A program made the position numbers and the translations under genes. This document shows positions 1 through 6,185 of a DNA stretch of 34,414 nt, one piece after another. A model generated the notes under the pieces. The model saw nothing but the letters and a program-made list of their open reading frames with translations. It was not told the origin of the DNA and searched no databases. The stretch's first letter is position 1. Each line of letters starts with the position of its first letter. Source of the stretch: Bacteroidales bacterium UBA3844 (GTDB lineage: Bacteria > Bacteroidota > Bacteroidia > Bacteroidales > Paludibacteraceae); assembly GCA_002392915.1 (NCBI GenBank), contig DGHQ01000024.1, positions 1-34,414 on the forward strand, in the 5' to 3' direction.

Positions 1-40
1 TTATTTTTCAGAAATGTTCATAAATCGCTGATATTTAAGT

Positions 41-262
41 CCTAGGGCTCGCGCCCTAGGTTGGGGTGTTTCGTGCCTTCGGCACCGTTGCGTGGGACAT
101 TTAGAGTGTAATGTCACGTCACGTAGGGTGATTATTGCGTAGGGCTCACGCCCTACGCTATGATGTGTCGTGCCTTCGGCACTGGGAGATTCCAAATTTA
201 CATTTACATTCATGTCGCGTAGGGTTGAAACCCTACGCTATTGGATGTCGCACCTGCGGTGC
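41..262. repeat. Three copies of a two-hairpin palindromic (REP/BIME-like) element
   Basis: This gene-free stretch holds three copies of one design: a long palindrome, an 11-12 nt spacer, then a short palindrome. Copy 1 has CCTAGGGC/GCCCTAGG (41-60) followed by GTGCC-TTC-GGCAC (73-85). Copy 2 has GCGTAGGGC/GCCCTACGC (137-158) followed by GTGCC-TTC-GGCAC (170-182). Copy 3 has GCGTAGGGT/ACCCTACGC (217-238) followed by GCACC-TGC-GGTGC (250-262). The spacers of copies 2 and 3 are alike (TATGATGTGTC and TATTGGATGTC). The copies start 96 and 80 bp apart. No coding potential is evident. The arrangement resembles bacterial interspersed mosaic elements; no function is shown by the sequence. Confidence 0.8.
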
Positions 263-273
263 TACGGGGAAAA

Positions 274-302
274 ACAAAAAAAGACGCGATTACTCGCGTC
301 TT
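274..302 (-). terminator. Intrinsic terminator of the trx-rfbACD-ppnP operon
   Basis: On the minus strand, 25 nt after the ppnP stop, a 9-bp stem (AAGACGCGA, 281-289, with TCGCGTCTT, 294-302) with a 4-nt loop is followed by a run of seven T. This is a textbook intrinsic terminator. Its stem and flank closely resemble the rtcB terminator at 16957-16985. Confidence 0.88.
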
Positions 303-326
303 CCTCTCATTAAGATACCTAATTTT

Positions 327-608
327 TTACTTATACAAACACAAATACGGTGTGTCTTCCGTCGCTCTACAACGGAACTTTACTCCTTTCTCTACGACAA
401 AAGTTTCAAACTTCTTATATGTTTTCCACTCTGTCTCTCCTGGCATCAACACTTCCAACTTTCCTGACGTTACTGTCATGATCTCTATTGTTGATGTGCC
501 AAACTCATACTCTCCTTTTGCCATGACTCCGATTGTGGCACGGCCTTCCGCACTCTCCAACGCAATGCTCTTTACATTACCGTCGAAATATTCGTTCGTC
601 TTAAACAT
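327..608 (-). CDS. ppnP: Pyrimidine/purine nucleoside phosphorylase PpnP (YaiE/DUF1255 family)
   Basis: The 93-residue product has the size and sequence pattern of PpnP (94 residues in E. coli), a small cupin-fold enzyme that splits nucleosides with phosphate into free base and ribose-1-phosphate. The family pattern is visible: an N-terminal NEYFDGNVKSIAL segment, GRATIGVMAKGEYEFGT, and a conserved tail around SGKLEVLMPGE and CLYK. I chose the ATG at 608; a GTG at 638 would overlap the end of rfbD. It starts 2 nt after the rfbD stop, so it is the last gene of the rhamnose operon, and the terminator follows directly. A nucleotide-salvage enzyme in a dTDP-sugar operon may be positional only. 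Confidence 0.9.
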   Translation of the reverse strand: MFKTNEYFDGNVKSIALESAEGRATIGVMAKGEYEFGTSTIEIMTVTSGKLEVLMPGETEWKTYKKFETFVVEKGVKFRCRATEDTPYLCLYK

Positions 609-610
609 GA

Positions 611-1465
611 TTATTTTGCTAATAAAAGTTTCATACACTTCTCAAGAGAGTCTGTCCAATATGGAACAGATGCTCCAGCCTCAGCTATCTTTCTCTTGCT
701 CAACACACTGTAAGCTGGTCGCTCCGCTGGTGTCGGATACTCATAGCTCTCTATCGCATGAAGGTTGGCTTTGCATCCTGCCAACTTGAATATATATTTT
801 GTGAAGTCAAACCAACTTGCAACTCCATCATTTGTATAATGGTAAACCTCACATCCCTTGATGCCTTTGTTTACTAAATGCATGATTGCCTCAGCCAAAT
901 CTGTGGCGTATGTCGGTGTTCCTACCTGATCGTAGACAACAGAAACGTCTTCGCGCTCGCTGCCCAAACGGATCATCGTCTTTACAAAATTATTTCCGAA
1001 CTCGCTGTATAGCCATGCTGTGCGGACGATCGCAGCGTCGCCACCCACCTCTCTGACAAGAGTCTCTCCGCTCAATTTCGTTCTTCCATAAGCTCCTAAT
1101 GGCGACGTAGGATCACTCTCCTTCAACGGTGTGTTTCCTTTGCCATTGAATACATAATCTGTTGAGACGTGGACTAGCTTAGCCCCAATCTCCTTGGCTA
1201 CGACAGCCAAATTGCCCGGACCAACCGCATTAATTTTATGAGCTATATCCTCATTCGATTCCGCCTTGTTGACGTCTGTATATGCAGCACAGTTGATGAT
1301 AACATCAGCTTTTGCATTTTTCAATATTGTACGTAGGGATTCCAAATCCGTGATATCCACCTCTGGCATATCTGTGAAAGTGAAACTATGCTGTGGATAG
1401 TTGACAGAGATCTTTCTGAAAGAGTTACCTAACTGACCGTTTCCTCCTGTAACAAAAATATTCAT
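611..1465 (-). CDS. rfbD: dTDP-4-dehydrorhamnose reductase
   Basis: A 284-residue short-chain dehydrogenase/reductase that reduces dTDP-4-dehydro-L-rhamnose to dTDP-L-rhamnose with NAD(P)H, the last step of dTDP-rhamnose synthesis in the cytoplasm. The Rossmann glycine motif GGNGQLG is at residues 7-13, the catalytic Ser/Thr region STDYVFNG at 101-108, and the YxxxK pair at Tyr126 and Lys130. Length is normal for RfbD/RmlD. It lies 16 nt downstream of rfbC and 2 nt upstream of ppnP in one minus-strand operon. Rhamnose made here would go to surface polysaccharide or glycoprotein glycans; no glycosyltransferase is in view. Confidence 0.96.
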   Translation of the reverse strand: MNIFVTGGNGQLGNSFRKISVNYPQHSFTFTDMPEVDITDLESLRTILKNAKADVIINCAAYTDVNKAESNEDIAHKINAVGPGNLAVVAKEIGAKLVHVSTDYVFNGKGNTPLKESDPTSPLGAYGRTKLSGETLVREVGGDAAIVRTAWLYSEFGNNFVKTMIRLGSEREDVSVVYDQVGTPTYATDLAEAIMHLVNKGIKGCEVYHYTNDGVASWFDFTKYIFKLAGCKANLHAIESYEYPTPAERPAYSVLSKRKIAEAGASVPYWTDSLEKCMKLLLAK

Positions 1466-1481
1466 CTTCCCGATACATATA

Positions 1482-2030
1482 TTAGAACACCTCAGCGTCC
1501 TTCAACAAAGGATGCTTTGTGTCTTTTTCTGACAATAAAAATTCACAATCTAATTTAGGCCATTCGATTCCTACCTGCGGATCATTATACATAATGCCCG
1601 CATCTGCCTGAGGAGCATACACATTGTCCACCTTATATGTGAAAACAGCCTCATCGCTCAACACTAAGAAGCCGTGAGCGAATCCGCGTGGGATGAAAAG
1701 CTGACGGTTATTTTCCTCACTCAACTCCACGGCCACGTATTTTCCAAAAGTGGGTGATGACTTTCTTATATCAACAGCTACATCAAGGACTGAGCCTTTT
1801 ACCACACGCACAAGTTTTGCCTGCGATGCGTCTCCTTTCTGATAATGGAGACCTCTTAACACTCCCTTAGATGATTTCGATTGATTTTCCTGAACAAACT
1901 CTACATGGTGTCCAATATGCTCGTCAAACTCGGCCTGTTTGAACGACTCATAAAAATAGCCTCTGCTATCACCAAACACTTTAGGTTCTATAACAAACAC
2001 GCCTTTTACCGACTGTTCAATATAATTCAT
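1482..2030 (-). CDS. rfbC: dTDP-4-dehydrorhamnose 3,5-epimerase
   Basis: A 182-residue cupin-fold epimerase that inverts C3 and C5 of dTDP-4-dehydro-6-deoxyglucose. Family motifs are present: DSRGYFYESF at residues 21-30, the QENQS segment, and RGLHYQ with the catalytic His at residue 62. The usual C-terminal region (FIPRGFAHGFLVLSDEAVFTY, split by family-conserved residues) follows. The ATG at 2030 is preferred over an upstream TTG at 2039, which would overlap the rfbA stop. The gap to rfbA is 5 nt, consistent with co-transcription. Its partner enzymes RfbA and RfbD are adjacent; RfbB is not. Confidence 0.96.
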   Translation of the reverse strand: MNYIEQSVKGVFVIEPKVFGDSRGYFYESFKQAEFDEHIGHHVEFVQENQSKSSKGVLRGLHYQKGDASQAKLVRVVKGSVLDVAVDIRKSSPTFGKYVAVELSEENNRQLFIPRGFAHGFLVLSDEAVFTYKVDNVYAPQADAGIMYNDPQVGIEWPKLDCEFLLSEKDTKHPLLKDAEVF

Positions 2031-2035
2031 AATTT

Positions 2036-2911
2036 TCAATCAAAATTATTGTTAACCAACGATATGATATATTGTCCGTATTTTGTCTGCTTCAGACTAT
2101 TTCCAAGCTCCAAAAGCTGTTGATCAGAAATCCAACCGTTACGCCATGCGATTTCCTCGATGCACGCGACATAAAAACCTTGACGGTTTTGGATTGTCTC
2201 AACAAAATTGGAAGCTTCAAGCAAAGAGTCACAATTTCCAGTGTCAAGCCATGCGAATCCACGTCCGAAAAGTTCTACTTTCAGAGTGCCTTCCTGCAAA
2301 TATGTCTTGTTAAGATCTGTGATCTCATACTCTCCTCTCGCACTTGGTTTAAGCTCTTTTGCTCTTTTGCAGACGGTGCTGTCATAGAAATACAATCCAG
2401 GCACCGCATAATTGCTTTTAGGCTGCGCAGGTTTTTCCTCCAATGAAGTGACGTTGCCGTTTTCATCGAAACCTACAACACCGTATGCTCTAGGATCCCT
2501 GACATAGTATCCGAAAACCATAGCGCCTGATTTAATCTGAGCTGCTTTCTTAAGCATCGATGAAAAGTTCTGACCATAGAACATGTTGTCACCAAGAATC
2601 AGACAAGCGTCGTCGCCCGCCAAAAACTCCTCACCAAGGACAAATGCTTGAGCCAAACCATTAGGTTTTTCCTGCACCTTGTATTCAAAACGCATTCCGA
2701 GCGACTTACCGTCTCCAAGCAACTGCTCAAACATCGGCAAATCTCTAGGGGTAGAAATAATCAAAACTTCCTTGATTCCTGCCAACATTAATGTCGACAA
2801 AGGATAATAGATCATAGGTTTGTCATAAACAGGCATAATTTGCTTGCTTATGGCCTTAGATAATGGGAAAAGGCGAGTGGCACTGCCACCCGCCAAAATT
2901 ATACCTTTCAT
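2036..2911 (-). CDS. rfbA: Glucose-1-phosphate thymidylyltransferase
   Basis: A 291-residue nucleotidyltransferase that joins dTTP and glucose-1-phosphate to give dTDP-glucose, the committed step of the rhamnose pathway. The N-terminal nucleotide-binding loop is GGSATRLFPLSKAISKQ (residues 8-24) and the metal-binding Asp lies in LGDNMFYG (106-113). The loop has Ala where many homologues have Gly (GSGTR), a variant I believe is common in Bacteroidota. Length fits the RmlA family (about 290). Its ATG overlaps the thioredoxin stop by 4 nt (ATGA), indicating translational coupling. rfbB, the 4,6-dehydratase that acts next, is not in this window. Confidence 0.97.
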   Translation of the reverse strand: MKGIILAGGSATRLFPLSKAISKQIMPVYDKPMIYYPLSTLMLAGIKEVLIISTPRDLPMFEQLLGDGKSLGMRFEYKVQEKPNGLAQAFVLGEEFLAGDDACLILGDNMFYGQNFSSMLKKAAQIKSGAMVFGYYVRDPRAYGVVGFDENGNVTSLEEKPAQPKSNYAVPGLYFYDSTVCKRAKELKPSARGEYEITDLNKTYLQEGTLKVELFGRGFAWLDTGNCDSLLEASNFVETIQNRQGFYVACIEEIAWRNGWISDQQLLELGNSLKQTKYGQYIISLVNNNFD

Positions 2912-3342
2912 TTTTTCAAAAGAACCGTTTTAATTGCATTTTCCAACTCAGCCTCTGGCAAGGCTCCTCTGTTAGCCTGAGGTTCACCGTTAACAGGAAC
3001 AAAAATCAGAAGTGGAATGCTCGTCGCTCCAAATGCCTGAGCCAAGTCTCTGTTCTTATCAACATCAATCTTGTAAACATCAATCTGATCTTTATACTTC
3101 ACCGACAACTTGTCCAAGAATGGAGAAATTGTACGGCATGGACCACACCAAGTGGCATAAAAATCAATCACACATGGCTTCTTGCCCTTATACTGCCAAG
3201 TCGGACTCTGGACAAAATCACAAATCTGTGCACGGAACTCATCCTGATTAATGTGTTTCACCAAAGAATTCTGTGCTGCCGCAAAAGAACTTGTCATAAA
3301 CAACAACGTCAAAGCGGCGAATATTTTAATCACTGTTTTCAT
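2908..3342 (-). CDS. Exported thioredoxin-fold protein (WCGPC active site)
   Basis: A 144-residue thioredoxin with an N-terminal signal peptide (charged start, hydrophobic residues 7-19, likely cleavage near the AAAQ at 21-24), so it probably works in the periplasm. The active site WCGPC is at 65-69 and the cis-proline segment TSIPLL at 107-112. It could reduce or exchange disulfides in exported proteins. Two further cysteines (41 and 57) lie outside the active site. It is first in an operon with rfbA, whose start it overlaps by 4 nt. A TAnnTTTG promoter box sits about 50 nt upstream. Whether it is an oxidant or reductant cannot be read from the sequence. Confidence 0.92.
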   Translation of the reverse strand: MKTVIKIFAALTLLFMTSSFAAAQNSLVKHINQDEFRAQICDFVQSPTWQYKGKKPCVIDFYATWCGPCRTISPFLDKLSVKYKDQIDVYKIDVDKNRDLAQAFGATSIPLLIFVPVNGEPQANRGALPEAELENAIKTVLLKK

Positions 3343-3389
3343 ATCGTTTTTTTACTTTTCAAAATAACACTATTTTGTTTCTTCGGGCT

Positions 3390-3397
3390 CAAAGATA
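3390..3397 (-). promoter_or_regulatory. Probable -7 box for the thioredoxin-rhamnose operon
   Basis: The minus strand reads TATCTTTG, a full match to the Bacteroidota -7 consensus TAnnTTTG, 48 nt upstream of the thioredoxin ATG. No clear -33 TTG lies at the ideal 19-nt spacing. The rest of the 272-nt divergent gap (3343-3614) is AT-rich with no gene. Confidence 0.6.
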
Positions 3398-3589
3398 GTG
3401 CTAAATGTTCAAAATGGATTATAATATTTCATTTTTTTCTACTTTCAAAAACAAATAAATGTTAAAGAGAAAATCAACATCTCTGTTTTTCAGCAACTTA
3501 GAAATTATAAAAAATCATAGTTTTTTTGCCATATCATTGATATTTTGACCAATATGTTCAAATTATAATAATTTTAAAAAGCTTCTTAG

Positions 3590-3597
3590 TATATTTG
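3590..3597 (+). promoter_or_regulatory. Probable -7 box for the first TerB-J gene
   Basis: TATATTTG matches TAnnTTTG exactly and lies 17 nt upstream of the ATG at 3615, implying a very short leader. No convincing -33 box is seen. The second and third genes of the array lack an obvious box, so they may be reached by read-through from here. Confidence 0.6.
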
Positions 3598-3614
3598 TAA
3601 AAAAATATGATTAT

Positions 3615-4556
3615 ATGAATAAAAAATCATTTTACGCTGGTGCTATAGGCTTTCTCATAGGCGGTCCGTTGGGAGCAATCATAGGCTTTGTGCTCGGATC
3701 CATTATTTTTTCTAACAATAAGGAAAAAGAAAATAATTCAGGCGACGGCAATGAAGGAGGCGAAAACAATTTCAAATACTGCATTCTGGTGTTGCTCAGT
3801 GAGGTGATGAAGGCTGACGGCAGACTCATGAGCTGTGAGTTGGACAGAGTGAAGGCGACTATACGCAGATACTATAAGACTGAAAATGAACAGAAATCAG
3901 CTCTTAAGCAGTTTCAAACTATCCTCGACCATCACCATAATCTTGAGGCAATATGCAGCAGTATCAACAAACGTCTCAACTACATCGCCAAATCAGAGCT
4001 TATCATGGAGCTGCTGGCGGTGGCTTACGCTGACGACCATTTTGACACCACAGAAGAGTCAATAATTCAGAAAATAGTAAAAAATCTCAACATCACGTCG
4101 CAAGAATATAAAAGTATCTACATGCTTTTCATGAAAAAATACAAGCAGGGATACTATAACGGTGAGAGGTCTCAGCAGTCGTCTTACAACAATAACAGCA
4201 GTTCTAACAATTCAAGTGGCAGCAGCTATAATCGCAACAGTGATTCGAGCTACAACCGCAACTACAACACAAACAGCAACAGCGGTTACAACAATGGCTA
4301 TTCCAACTCGAATTCCAGCAACAACAACTACCGCAGGTCAGGCAGCATTTCAGTGAGTGAGGCTTACGACATTCTTGGCGTGGCTGGCAATGCGTCGGAT
4401 GCGGAAATCAAAAAAGCATACCGCGTCCTGGCGATGAAATACCATCCCGACAATGCGGCGGCTTTGGGTGAAGAGGCAGTTCGCCAGGCAAATGAGTCGA
4501 TGAAACAGATAAATATGGCATGGGATGTGGTGAAAGAGGCAAGAGGAATGAGATAA
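3615..4556 (+). CDS. Membrane-anchored TerB-like / J-domain protein, paralogue 1
   Basis: A 313-residue protein in three parts. Residues 6-32 form a Gly-rich hydrophobic segment with GxxxG spacing, probably a membrane anchor. Residues 51-175 form an all-helical TerB-like domain with two copies of the family's acidic signature (MKADGRLMSCE near 66-75 and AYADDHFDTTE near 137-147). Residues 183-241 form a linker made almost only of Asn, Ser, Tyr, Arg and Gly. Residues 245-313 are a J domain with HPD at 277-279, so it should stimulate DnaK ATPase. The order TM-TerB-J is that of DjlA-type co-chaperones. It is the first of three tandem paralogues and the only one with a single TerB unit. Client and trigger are unknown. 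Confidence 0.85.
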   Translation: MNKKSFYAGAIGFLIGGPLGAIIGFVLGSIIFSNNKEKENNSGDGNEGGENNFKYCILVLLSEVMKADGRLMSCELDRVKATIRRYYKTENEQKSALKQFQTILDHHHNLEAICSSINKRLNYIAKSELIMELLAVAYADDHFDTTEESIIQKIVKNLNITSQEYKSIYMLFMKKYKQGYYNGERSQQSSYNNNSSSNNSSGSSYNRNSDSSYNRNYNTNSNSGYNNGYSNSNSSNNNYRRSGSISVSEAYDILGVAGNASDAEIKKAYRVLAMKYHPDNAAALGEEAVRQANESMKQINMAWDVVKEARGMR

Positions 4557-4575
4557 AATTAAAATTAGAAATACT

Positions 4576-4680
4576 AAATGCAAAATGCTAAATTGTGGTG
4601 AATCGGATCTATGCTTCGGCATTTACACATCAAATTAGAAATGCTAAATGATGCAGTAAGTATTATTAAATGTCGGCACG
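4576..4680 (+). repeat. Intergenic repeat block 1: two 18-bp motifs and a degenerate REP-like hairpin
   Basis: The 131-nt gap after the first TerB-J gene carries two versions of an 18-bp motif: AAATGCAAAATGCTAAAT at 4576-4593 and AAATTAGAAATGCTAAAT at 4632-4649. Between them is a small hairpin ATGC-TTCG-GCAT (4611-4622). The second motif runs straight into a degenerate copy of the REP-like hairpin: ATGCA-GTA-AGTAT (4651-4663, one mismatch next to the loop), then ATGTCGG (4670-4676). The same motif-then-hairpin order is found after the second gene. Confidence 0.65.
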
Positions 4681-4687
4681 TTAAATT

Positions 4688-6040
4688 ATGGATGATAAAA
4701 AAAATTGGGGGATTCTAGCATTAATAGGCGGAGGTCTACTGGCTATCATAAATGTCAAGGTTGCTCTTGGTTCCTTATTTATTATTATAGGAATAATAGG
4801 ATATATATTTTTATCCACTGACAATGAAAAAAAATCCGACCAAGAAAAACTATCCGACTACAGATATGCCATCCTTGTTCTGCTCGCCAGAGTGATGAAC
4901 GCCGACGGGAGACAGATGAAATGTGAGCTGGATGTCGTCAAGTCAGCAATACGCAGATACTATATCACGGAGGATGAACAAAAAAAAGCTCTCAAACAAC
5001 TCCAGTCTATCCTAAACAATATTGACAAATATAAAAAGTATAATCTAAACGAAATTTGTCGCTCTATAAACAAAAAAATCGGATACAACTACACGAACAA
5101 ATCGGAACTTATAAAGATGTTGCTGTCTGTGGCATATGCCGACGGCGATTTTGAAAAAAGAGGATTGTTCAGTGAGGAAAATGAAATACAAATGATCGTC
5201 AACCATCTGGGAATCTCATCTTACGCATACGAAAATATCCTGAATTACTTTAAGAAAAAGTACGAACAAAAGGGAAAGTACAAACAAAAAAAATCTAATA
5301 CAAATTCCAATAACAACAAGGATTGTAACTTCAGAGATGCCATACTCCAACTGCTTGCCGAGGTGATGAAGGCAGACGGGAAACAGATGAAATGTGAGCT
5401 GGACAGAGCGAAAGCCACTATCCGCAGATACTATCAAACTGATGAAGAACGGTTAGCCGCGCTCAAACAGTTTCAGTCAATCATCAACGACAAAAAGAAA
5501 GCCAACGTCATCAAATTATGCAACATTATCAATCAAAAATTCGACTATGCCGCCAAATCAGAGCTTATCATGGAGCTGTTGGCAGTGGCTTACGCCGACG
5601 ACAACTTCAGCGAGATTGAAGCGTCGACAATAAACAAGATTGTGACTAATTTGCAAATTTCTCGAAAGGAGTATAAAAGCATCAAGAATATCTTCAGGAA
5701 AAAATACAACCAGGGAGAGTATAAATATGATGAAAATCGCAATGAATATAATGAAAGCAACGAAAATAAAAAGAAAGACGAAAATAAAAATAGATCGAAA
5801 TCGAATTCTAACCGCAGCAAATCCGGAAGCATTTCAGTGAGTGAGGCTTACGACATCCTCGGTGTGGCAGGCGACGCATCGGATGCGGAAGTCAAGAAGG
5901 CATACCGTGTGTTGGCGATGATGTATCATCCAGATAAAGTTTCCTCATTGGGCGACGAAGCGATCCGCCAAGCAACAGAGTCGATGAAACAGATCAACGC
6001 AGCCTGGGATGTGGTGAAAGAGGCACGAGGAATGAGATGA
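4688..6040 (+). CDS. Membrane-anchored double-TerB / J-domain protein, paralogue 2
   Basis: A 450-residue paralogue of the preceding gene. Residues 7-43 are hydrophobic and could form one or two membrane passes. Two TerB-like domains follow (57-195 and 213-342), each with the paired acidic signatures (NADGRQMKCE and AYADGDFEKR; MKADGKQMKCE and AYADDNFSEIE). A Lys/Asn/Glu/Arg-rich linker (345-378) leads to a J domain at 382-450 with HPD at 414-416. The second TerB unit resembles that of paralogue 1 more than its own first unit does, suggesting internal duplication. The ATG at 4688 is the first in frame. It is separated from its neighbours by repeat-bearing gaps. Function beyond DnaK recruitment at a membrane is not deducible. 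Confidence 0.85.
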   Translation: MDDKKNWGILALIGGGLLAIINVKVALGSLFIIIGIIGYIFLSTDNEKKSDQEKLSDYRYAILVLLARVMNADGRQMKCELDVVKSAIRRYYITEDEQKKALKQLQSILNNIDKYKKYNLNEICRSINKKIGYNYTNKSELIKMLLSVAYADGDFEKRGLFSEENEIQMIVNHLGISSYAYENILNYFKKKYEQKGKYKQKKSNTNSNNNKDCNFRDAILQLLAEVMKADGKQMKCELDRAKATIRRYYQTDEERLAALKQFQSIINDKKKANVIKLCNIINQKFDYAAKSELIMELLAVAYADDNFSEIEASTINKIVTNLQISRKEYKSIKNIFRKKYNQGEYKYDENRNEYNESNENKKKDENKNRSKSNSNRSKSGSISVSEAYDILGVAGDASDAEVKKAYRVLAMMYHPDKVSSLGDEAIRQATESMKQINAAWDVVKEARGMR

Positions 6041-6058
6041 AATAAAATTATAAATTAT

Positions 6059-6106
6059 AAATGCGAAATGCTAAATTATGCCGTAGGCGTTATATGCCGG
6101 TAGGGG
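6059..6106 (+). repeat. Intergenic repeat block 2: 18-bp motif plus intact REP-like hairpin
   Basis: AAATGCGAAATGCTAAAT (6059-6076) is followed at once by a hairpin ATGCC-GTA-GGCGT (6078-6090, five pairs including one T-G) and a conserved tail TATATGCCGGTAGGGG (6091-6106). The tail matches, in reverse complement, the sequence upstream of the transposase at 8315-8329. The hairpin differs from the copy at 7658-7670 by paired changes that keep the stem. Confidence 0.75.
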
Positions 6107-6112
6107 AATAAA

Positions 6113-6154
6113 TTTCGCATTTCGCATTTCGCATTTCGCATTTCGCATTTCGCA
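6113..6154 (+). repeat. Six perfect 7-bp tandem copies of TTTCGCA
   Basis: Six uninterrupted TTTCGCA units end 31 nt before the ATG of the third TerB-J gene. Their reverse complement, TGCGAAA, is the core of the 18-bp motif at 6059-6076, so the tract and motif face each other across the REP-like hairpin. A short perfect tract is prone to copy-number change by slipped-strand mispairing and could alter promoter or leader geometry of the next gene. Confidence 0.9.
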
Positions 6155-6185
6155 TTTTATTTTTTTTGCCACAAAATACAAAATC

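Noticed and set aside
41..262. CRISPR array
   Set aside because: The repeats are palindromic pairs with unequal spacing and no unique spacers of constant length; no cas genes are nearby.
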